The notes beneath the pieces were generated by a model. That model was not told where the DNA came from. It saw nothing but the letters and a program-made list of their open reading frames with translations, and did no database searches. A program made the translations under genes and the position numbers. From NCBI RefSeq assembly GCF_024169245.1, contig NZ_JALJWP010000001.1:3907501-3971500 (forward strand): DNA of 64,000 nt, read 5' to 3'. This DNA comes from Pseudomonas koreensis (GTDB lineage: Bacteria; Pseudomonadota; Gammaproteobacteria; Pseudomonadales; Pseudomonadaceae). Positions 58,608-64,000 of this stretch are shown here, in pieces (positions within the stretch are counted from its first letter, which is position 1; each line of letters opens with the position of its first letter).

Positions 58608-60334
58608 CCCGCAACGTTCTAGAACAGGAATACGACATCGTCGTGATTGGCGGTGGTACAGCCGGGCCGATGGCGGCGATCAAGGCCAAAGAGAAGAACC
58701 GCGATCTGCGCGTGTTGCTGGTGGACAAGGCCAACGTCAAACGCAGCGGCGCGATCAGCATGGGCATGGATGGGCTGAACAACGCGATCATCCCGGGGCA
58801 TTCGACGCCGGAGCAGTACACCAAGGAAATCACCATCGCCAATGACGGCATCGTCAATCAGGCGGCGGTATATGCCTACGCCACGCACAGTTTCGAAACC
58901 ATCGAGCAGCTCGACCGTTGGGGGGTGAAGTTCGAGAAGGACGAAACCGGCGACTACGCGGTGAAGAAGGTCCACCACATGGGCGCCTATGTGTTGCCGA
59001 TGCCGGAAGGGCACGACATCAAGAAAGTTCTGTATCGGCAGTTGAAACGCGCACGGGTGAGCATCACCAATCGCTTGGTCTGCACGCGTTTGCTGACTGA
59101 CGAGGAGGGCGCGGTCAACGGTGTGATGGGTTTCGACTGCCGCACCGCCGACTTCCATGTCATCAAGGCCAAAGCAGTGATTCTTGCCTGCGGAGCGGCC
59201 GGACGCCTCGGTCTGCCGTCGTCGGGCTACCTGATGGGCACTTACGAAAACCCGACCAATGCGGGGGACGGCTACGCGATGGCTTATCACGCCGGCGCCG
59301 AACTGGCCAATCTCGAGTGCTTCCAGATCAACCCGCTGATCAAGGATTACAACGGCCCGGCCTGCGCCTACGTCACCGGCCCGCTGGGTGGCTATACCGC
59401 CAACAACAAGGGCGAACGCTTCATCGAGTGCGACTACTGGAGCGGGCAGATGATGTGGGAATTCCACCAGGAACTGGAGAGCGGCAACGGCCCGGTGTTC
59501 CTCAAACTCAATCACCTGGCCGAGGAAACCATCCAGAACATCGAGGAAATCCTGCACAGCAACGAGCGCCCGAGTCGTGGCCAGTTCCACGCCAATCGCG
59601 GCACTGACTACCGCACGCAGATGGTCGAAATGCATATTTCGGAAATCGGTTTTTGCAGCGGCCACTCGGCGTCCGGCGTGTGGGTCAACGAGCGTGCCGA
59701 GACCTCGGTCAAGGGTCTGTACTCGGCCGGCGACATGGCTGCGGTGCCGCACAACTACATGCTTGGCGCGTTCACTTATGGCTGGTTCGCCGGCCACAAC
59801 GCCGCAGATTTTGTCGCCGGCCGCGAGTTTTCCGCACTGGACGCCGAGCAGATCGAGAAGGAAAAAGCCCGGGTTTACGCACCGCTTCATCGCGCAGAAG
59901 GCCTGCCGCCGGCGCAGGTCGAGTACAAGCTGCGGCGCTTCGTCAACGACTACCTGCAACCGCCGAAAGTGACCAGGAAGATGCAGATTGGTCTGCAACG
60001 TTTCAGCGATATCGAGCGCGATCTCGAACAGATGAAGGCCAACAACGCTCACGAACTGATGCGCGCGATGGAAACCAGCGTGATCCGCGACTGCGCCGAA
60101 ATGGCCGCCCGCGCCTCGTTGTTCCGCGCCGAAAGTCGCTGGGGCCTGTACCACTATCGCGTCGACCATCCGCAACGCAACGATGCCGAGTGGTTCTGCC
60201 ATTGCCATCTGAAGAAGGGCGAGGACGGGCGCATGACCAGTTTCAAGAAAGCTGTCGAGCCTTACATCATCCCGCTCGATGCCGAGGAAATGCAGGCTTA
60301 CGACCGCCTGCGGGTGGGCGCTTTCGCCGCTTGA
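58604..60334 (+). CDS. AprA-like flavoprotein (fumarate reductase/APS reductase alpha family)
   Basis: 576 residues of the succinate dehydrogenase/fumarate reductase/adenylylsulfate reductase flavoprotein family. The FAD dinucleotide fold is at the N-terminus (YDIVVIGGGTAGPMAAIKAK). KRSGAISMGMDGLNNAIIPG (about 45-64) and AVILACGAAGRLGLPSSGYL (about 190-209) follow the AprA pattern rather than the SdhA His-flavinylation motif. A small 2[4Fe-4S] protein gene follows after 27 bases, which matches an AprA-AprB pair. Aerobic pseudomonads do not respire sulfate, so a different redox reaction, perhaps on an organosulfur or imported compound, is likely (inference). The start overlaps the GntR stop. 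Confidence 0.82.
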   Translation: MTRNVLEQEYDIVVIGGGTAGPMAAIKAKEKNRDLRVLLVDKANVKRSGAISMGMDGLNNAIIPGHSTPEQYTKEITIANDGIVNQAAVYAYATHSFETIEQLDRWGVKFEKDETGDYAVKKVHHMGAYVLPMPEGHDIKKVLYRQLKRARVSITNRLVCTRLLTDEEGAVNGVMGFDCRTADFHVIKAKAVILACGAAGRLGLPSSGYLMGTYENPTNAGDGYAMAYHAGAELANLECFQINPLIKDYNGPACAYVTGPLGGYTANNKGERFIECDYWSGQMMWEFHQELESGNGPVFLKLNHLAEETIQNIEEILHSNERPSRGQFHANRGTDYRTQMVEMHISEIGFCSGHSASGVWVNERAETSVKGLYSAGDMAAVPHNYMLGAFTYGWFAGHNAADFVAGREFSALDAEQIEKEKARVYAPLHRAEGLPPAQVEYKLRRFVNDYLQPPKVTRKMQIGLQRFSDIERDLEQMKANNAHELMRAMETSVIRDCAEMAARASLFRAESRWGLYHYRVDHPQRNDAEWFCHCHLKKGEDGRMTSFKKAVEPYIIPLDAEEMQAYDRLRVGAFAA

Positions 60335-60361
60335 GACATCATTTTTCAGAGAGTCCGAACC

Positions 60362-60607
60362 ATGGCTTATCAAGCTCAGGAAATCTTCTTCCGCTCCAAC
60401 GCCCCGGTCACCGTGGACGAGGACAAATGCATCGCCGAAAAAGGCTGCACCGTGTGTGTCGACGTCTGCCCGATGGACCTGCTGGCGATCAACCCGGCCA
60501 CGCAAAAGGCCTACATGGCGTTCGATGAATGCTGGTACTGCATGCCGTGCGAGAAGGATTGCCCGACGGGGGCCGTCAAAGTCGAAATCCCTTATCTCCT
60601 GCGTTGA
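60362..60607 (+). CDS. AprB-like 2[4Fe-4S] ferredoxin
   Basis: 81 residues with two cluster motifs. The first is CIAEKGCTVCVDVCP (C-x5-C-x2-C-x3-CP) and the second is CWYCMPCEKDCP (C-x2-C-x2-C-x3-CP). The MCWxC-type second motif and the short spacer resemble AprB of adenylylsulfate reductase, but the C-terminal tail of AprB is absent. It probably passes electrons to or from the adjacent flavoprotein. The ATG at 60362 follows a GAGAG-type site. Confidence 0.88.
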   Translation: MAYQAQEIFFRSNAPVTVDEDKCIAEKGCTVCVDVCPMDLLAINPATQKAYMAFDECWYCMPCEKDCPTGAVKVEIPYLLR

Positions 60608-60617
60608 ACACAACCCC

Positions 60618-60705
60618 TGTAGGAGTGAGCCTGCTCGCGATAGCGGTGGGTCAGAGGTAGATGTGTTGACTGACACACCGCTATCGCGAGCAGGCTCACT
60701 CCTAC
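60618..60705. repeat. REPIN inside the AprAB-like/ABC operon
   Basis: Arms TGTAGGAGTGAGCCTGCTCG and CGAGCAGGCTCACTCCTACA, with internal GATAGCGGTG/CACCGCTATC, flank a short loop. It lies between the ferredoxin and the substrate-binding-protein genes. It may stabilise or attenuate the upstream transcript. Confidence 0.9.
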
Positions 60706-60835
60706 ATTGGATTTGTGACAAGCCAAGCCATCCGGTGAACCCCGGACGCTGAATTGCAAAACACCCCTCGTTTCCCACCGCGCCCTGATCGCGGCGGAGA
60801 CGAACTCCAAACCAATGATTCGAGGGGAAACACTC

Positions 60836-62239
60836 ATGTTGCGTGCAGCACTTGCCGGTCTGGTACTGGCTTCGTTCACCTTGTCGGCCTCGGCCGAAAC
60901 CATCCGCATCGCCATCGGCACCCAGGACACCACCATCAACTGCGCCGCCGGCGGGCTATTGATCCGGGAACTCGGTCTGCTCGAAAAATACCTGCCCCAC
61001 GACGGCGCCTACAAAGACGCGAAGTACGACGTGCAATGGAAGAATTTCACCAGTGGCGCGCCGCTGACCAACGAGATGGTCGCCGGCAAACTCGACTTCG
61101 GCGCCATGGCTGATTTCCCCGGTGCGTTCAATGGTGTGGCGTTCGAAACGGCGGGCAAGCACAGCCTGTTCATCAGCGTGCTGTCGGGCAGCATCAAGGG
61201 CAGCGGCAACGGCATCGTCGTGCCGAGCGCCTCGGCCGTGCAGAGCCTGAGTGAACTCAAGGGCAAGACCATTTCCGTGCCATTCGCCTCGACGGCCCAC
61301 GGCATGTTGCTGCGCGCCGTGGCAGAGCAGGGTTGGGATCCGCTCAAGGATGTCAACATCATCGCCCAGCCACCGGAAGTCGCCGGCTCCGCGCTGCAAG
61401 CCGGGAAGATCGATGCCCACGCCGATTTCGTGCCGTTCGCCGAACTGTTCCCGAGCCGTGGTTTCGCCCGCAAGATCTACGACGGCGCCCAGGCCAACGC
61501 GCCGACCTTCCATGGCGCGCTGGTGGACCAGGCCTATGCGAAGAAGTATCCGGAGATCGTCGTCGCCTACCTGCGCGCCAGCATCGAAGCCAACCAACTG
61601 CTCGCCGCCGAGCCGGAGAAGTACAGCGAGTTGATCGCCAAAGTCACCGGGGTCGATGCCGAGGTCAACTACCTGTTCCACGGCCCGCTCGGTGTGCAGA
61701 CCCGCGACCTGAGCTGGAAACCTGAATATCGTCAGGCCGTCGGCACCGCCATCGACACGCTGAAGCTGCTGAAGAAAGCCGATCGCGGGCTTGATCTGCA
61801 TACCTTCATCGACGACCAGTACATCCGCGCCGCTTTCAAGGCATCGAACCTCGATTACACCGCGCAACTGGCCGACTACGCGCAGACGCCGTTGCCGGGT
61901 GTGGATGCGGCGACGGGCAAGGCTATCACCGACGTCAGTCATGTCGCGGAGATCTGGGTGCGCGGTGAGGAAAAAGTCCGTCGTTACGGCTCGGCTGAAT
62001 CGGCGTTCACCGCCCTGGCGGCGTTGAAGCAGGAGGGCAAGAACATTCGTGCGGTGTATGCGCAGGCCAGTGACAGCGGGATCAAGTTGCTCGCTGAACA
62101 GGCCTGGTTTGCCAGTGATGCCAAGGGCCGCCTCAGCGCATTTCTGCTCAAGGGCCAGGCCCAGCAATACGCTGCGGCGCAGGGTGGCAAGGTGTTCGAT
62201 TTCAGCGATGACACTGCGCAAGCCGTTGCCGCGCGCTGA
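60836..62239 (+). CDS. ABC transporter periplasmic binding protein (sulfonate/nitrate/taurine type)
   Basis: 467 residues with a signal peptide (MLRAALAGLVLASFTLSASA, cleavage about residue 20). The mature protein (447 residues) belongs to the SsuA/TauA/NrtA NMT1-like group. GAPLTNEMVAGKLDFGAMAD (about 68-87), KGKTISVPFASTAHGMLLRA (cited in part) and the QAGKIDAHADFVPFAELF block are typical. It is larger than SsuA (about 320) and closer to NrtA-size proteins. The ATG at 60836 has GAGGGGAAA upstream. Its ligand is unknown; the neighbouring AprA/B-like subunits suggest a sulfur- or nitrogen-containing small molecule. Confidence 0.85.
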   Translation: MLRAALAGLVLASFTLSASAETIRIAIGTQDTTINCAAGGLLIRELGLLEKYLPHDGAYKDAKYDVQWKNFTSGAPLTNEMVAGKLDFGAMADFPGAFNGVAFETAGKHSLFISVLSGSIKGSGNGIVVPSASAVQSLSELKGKTISVPFASTAHGMLLRAVAEQGWDPLKDVNIIAQPPEVAGSALQAGKIDAHADFVPFAELFPSRGFARKIYDGAQANAPTFHGALVDQAYAKKYPEIVVAYLRASIEANQLLAAEPEKYSELIAKVTGVDAEVNYLFHGPLGVQTRDLSWKPEYRQAVGTAIDTLKLLKKADRGLDLHTFIDDQYIRAAFKASNLDYTAQLADYAQTPLPGVDAATGKAITDVSHVAEIWVRGEEKVRRYGSAESAFTALAALKQEGKNIRAVYAQASDSGIKLLAEQAWFASDAKGRLSAFLLKGQAQQYAAAQGGKVFDFSDDTAQAVAAR

Positions 62240-62249
62240 AGATCAAAAG

Positions 62250-62411
62250 CCCCTCACCCTAACCCTCTCCCGGAGGGAGAGGGGACTGACCGGGTTGTTT
62301 GTGGGAGATACGCCGACGTGAAATATCGAGTCGAACTCAGGTTTTGAAAAGCACGCAGGTCGGCTCCCTTTACCCCTCGCCCCCTTTGGGGGAGAGGGCT
62401 GGGGTGAGGGG
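62250..62411. repeat. Palindromic element with CCCCTCACCC ends
   Basis: The gap between the binding-protein and permease genes starts CCCCTCACCCTAACCCTCTC and ends GAGAGGGCTGGGGTGAGGGG, an inverted pair. Between them lie GGAGGGAGAGGGGAC and a core TCGAGTCGAACTCAGGTTTT, which is the reverse complement of the core in the element at 36719-36965. Total length is about 160 bases. Confidence 0.75.
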
Positions 62412-62456
62412 GTAGATCTCAGCCATCACACAGAAAACGAACTGGAAACCCGCTCC

Positions 62457-63266
62457 ATGAAAACACCGTTGCGCTGGACATCAAGAGCTGCCTCACCGTT
62501 GCGCTGGACATCAAGAGCTGCCTCACTGCTGCTCTGCCTGCTCTTCTGGCAACTCGCCGCCAGTCATCACTGGAACCTCGGCCTGGTGACCTTCGCCAAC
62601 GTGCCGACGCCACTGGCGGTGATCGAAGCCGCACTGGGACTGGGCGACTCCGGCAAACTCTGGCAGCACTTGAGCAGCAGTCTCGGTCGCGTCTTTGCCG
62701 GCTACCTCGCCGCATTGCTGATCGGCATCGCTCTGGGTCTGGCCATCGGCCGTTCGAAATGGGCCGAAGACATCCTGCTGCCGCCACTGGAAGTCCTCCG
62801 CCCGATCCCCGCCGTGGCCTGGATTCCGCTGGCGATCCTGATGTTTCCGTCCTCGGAGTTGTCGATGGTCTTCATCACTTTCACCGGCGCGCTGTTCCCG
62901 ATCCTGCTCAACACCGTGCACGGCGTCGAAGGCGTCGATCCGCGCCTCATCGCCTCGGCGAAAAGCCTCGGGGCCGGGCGCCGGGCGATTCTGCTGGAGG
63001 TGATTCTGCCGGGCGCTGCGCCGAGCATCATCACTGGCCTGGCGATCGGCATGGGCACTTCGTGGTTCTGTCTGGTAACGGCGGAAATGATCTCCGGGCA
63101 GTTTGGTATCGGTTATTACACCTGGGAGTCTTACACCATTCAGAACTACGCCGACATTGTTGTCGGCATGCTCCTGATCGGCGTGCTGGGCATGGGCAGC
63201 AGTTGGCTGATCAAACGCCTGGGCGGCTTGTTCACGCCCTGGCATCGACCGCGAGGCAAAGCCTGA
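62457..63266 (+). CDS. ABC transporter permease (SsuC/TauC-like)
   Basis: A 269-residue inner-membrane protein with about six hydrophobic segments. The EAA loop (HGVEGVDPRLIASAKSLGAG, about residues 158-177) followed by RRAILLEVILPGAAPSIITGL (quoted in parts) is the BPD-type permease signature. The N-terminus carries PLRWTSRAAS twice because of an in-frame 30-bp tandem duplication at 62464-62523. Its stop overlaps the ATPase gene start by one base (TGATG). Confidence 0.9.
   Translation: MKTPLRWTSRAASPLRWTSRAASLLLCLLFWQLAASHHWNLGLVTFANVPTPLAVIEAALGLGDSGKLWQHLSSSLGRVFAGYLAALLIGIALGLAIGRSKWAEDILLPPLEVLRPIPAVAWIPLAILMFPSSELSMVFITFTGALFPILLNTVHGVEGVDPRLIASAKSLGAGRRAILLEVILPGAAPSIITGLAIGMGTSWFCLVTAEMISGQFGIGYYTWESYTIQNYADIVVGMLLIGVLGMGSSWLIKRLGGLFTPWHRPRGKA
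62464..62523 (+). repeat. In-frame 30-bp tandem duplication in the permease N-terminus
   Basis: The 30-base sequence beginning CACCGTTGCGCTGGACATCA is repeated without a mismatch at 62464-62493 and 62494-62523. It duplicates ten codons (PLRWTSRAAS) before the first membrane helix. The exact identity suggests a recent event or an assembly artefact. Confidence 0.9.
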
Positions 63267-64000
63267 TGAGCGTCATGCAAACCCCGGAAGGGCGGATCGA
63301 CATCCGCCAGTTGTCCATCGTCCTCGGCCAGGGCCGCGAAGCCTTCGAGGCGGTGCAGGGCCTCGACTGCCACATCGAACCCGGCCAGTTCGTGTGCATT
63401 CTCGGCCCGTCCGGTTGCGGCAAGTCGACCTTGCTCGGCGCCCTGGCCGGCCACTTGAACGCCAGTACCGGCAGCCTGAAAGTCGACGGCAGCGAAGTGG
63501 CCGGCCCGTCACCGCAGCGCGGCATGGTGTTCCAGCATCACACGCTGTTTCCGTGGCGCACGGTGCGCGACAACGTCGCCTTCGGCCTGAAGATGCGCGG
63601 CGTCGGCAAGGCTGAGCGGCATCGCGCCGCTGACGACATTCTCAAGCTGGTTGGGCTCGAAGGCTTTGCCGAGCGCTGGCCCGATCAGCTCTCCGGAGGC
63701 ATGCAACAACGGGTCGAGATCGCCCGGGTACTGGTCAATCGCCCGCGTCTGTTGCTGATGGACGAGCCGTTCGGTGCGCTGGATGCGCTGACCCGTCTGA
63801 ACATGCAGGAATTGCTGCTGGACATCTGGACGCGCATCCGCACCACCGTGGTCTTCGTTACCCACGACATCGACGAGGCGCTGTTTCTTGCCGATCGCTT
63901 GCTGGTGATGAGCGCGCGACCGGGGCGGATTATCGAAGACTTGCGTCTGGAATTTCCACGCCCGCGCACCAGTGAACTGGTGACCAGCCCCGAGTTCGCC
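63266..64000 (+). CDS. ABC transporter ATPase (SsuB/TauB-like), truncated by the window edge
   Basis: At least 245 residues are visible. Walker A GPSGCGKST (about 48-56), signature LSGGMQQRVEIARVL (about 142-156), Walker B LLLMDEPFGALD (about 162-173) and the switch His in VFVTHDIDEAL (about 193-203) are all intact. It energises the permease encoded just upstream (ATG at 63266 overlaps the permease stop). The frame is open through position 64000, so the C-terminus is not seen. Confidence 0.92.
   Translation, partial: MSVMQTPEGRIDIRQLSIVLGQGREAFEAVQGLDCHIEPGQFVCILGPSGCGKSTLLGALAGHLNASTGSLKVDGSEVAGPSPQRGMVFQHHTLFPWRTVRDNVAFGLKMRGVGKAERHRAADDILKLVGLEGFAERWPDQLSGGMQQRVEIARVLVNRPRLLLMDEPFGALDALTRLNMQELLLDIWTRIRTTVVFVTHDIDEALFLADRLLVMSARPGRIIEDLRLEFPRPRTSELVTSPEFA

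Noticed and set aside
58619..60778. 719-codon antisense frame opposite the AprA-like gene
   Set aside because: It is an antisense shadow that also crosses the ferredoxin gene and a REPIN.

Overview
The window looks like a chromosomal segment of a fluorescent-group Pseudomonas. The evidence is high GC with Pseudomonas-like codon use, many REP/REPIN palindromes (core GCGAGCAGGCTC), and characteristic family members: GcvA-like LysR regulators, an OsmC-YcaO fusion protein, a cyanide-insensitive (CioAB-type) cytochrome bd oxidase and a FhuE-like TonB receptor. No rRNA, tRNA, phage or transposase gene was seen.

Layout. 0.4-6.6 kb: a minus-strand catabolic operon (split transketolase, MFS transporter, SDR dehydrogenase and an alpha/beta hydrolase) with a divergent LysR regulator. 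6.7-7.6 kb: small proteins, an 18-codon gene remnant and REPINs. 7.6-10.9 kb: a LysR regulator divergent from three secreted or lipoprotein-type proteins (dienelactone-hydrolase-like, cyclophilin-like, carboxymuconolactone-decarboxylase-like). 10.9-15.7 kb: an AraC/MFS pair, MsrA, SseB, a NUDIX hydrolase and a zinc-ribbon membrane protein. 15.8-17.9 kb: a TonB-dependent receptor.

18.2-28.5 kb is the most interesting block. A LysR gene is divergent from eight co-directional genes: MFS exporter, an unrecognised helical Glu/His-rich protein, ATP-grasp ligase, AbrB-type membrane protein, 4-hydroxy-2-oxovalerate-aldolase-like enzyme, acylating aldehyde dehydrogenase, PLP aminotransferase and FAD/NAD(P)-binding protein. 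No meta-cleavage genes accompany the aldolase/dehydrogenase pair. The set reads as a small biosynthetic cluster: acyl-CoA to aldehyde, aldol addition to a 2-oxo acid, transamination to a 4-hydroxy-2-amino acid, then ligation or oxidation and export. Nikkomycin NikA/NikB are a precedent for using such a pair in biosynthesis. The product is unknown to me.

28.6-40.3 kb: VOC protein, cytochrome bd oxidase genes, a CHASE4-PAS-GGDEF-EAL protein, OsmC-YcaO, a thioesterase coupled to a membrane diguanylate cyclase, and small envelope proteins. 40.3-42.3 kb is gene-free and holds a terminator, a dispersed-repeat-like sequence, and seven tandem copies of a 206-bp unit, each built around a REPIN. 42.3-47.7 kb: a catabolic set (2-hydroxyacid dehydrogenase, SDR, FAH-family hydrolase, MFS) with an AraC regulator across an AT-rich control region. 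47.7-57.7 kb: an orphan sensor kinase, a Fur-box-preceded siderophore receptor, a YghU-type GST, a cupin, a TPP enzyme with a DUF72 protein, a DyP peroxidase and a Gfo/Idh/MocA oxidoreductase. 57.8-64.0 kb: a GntR-controlled operon pairing AprA/AprB-like redox subunits with a sulfonate/nitrate-type ABC importer. Its ATPase gene runs off the right edge. Two copies of a palindromic element with CCCCTCACCC ends lie at 36.7 and 62.3 kb.
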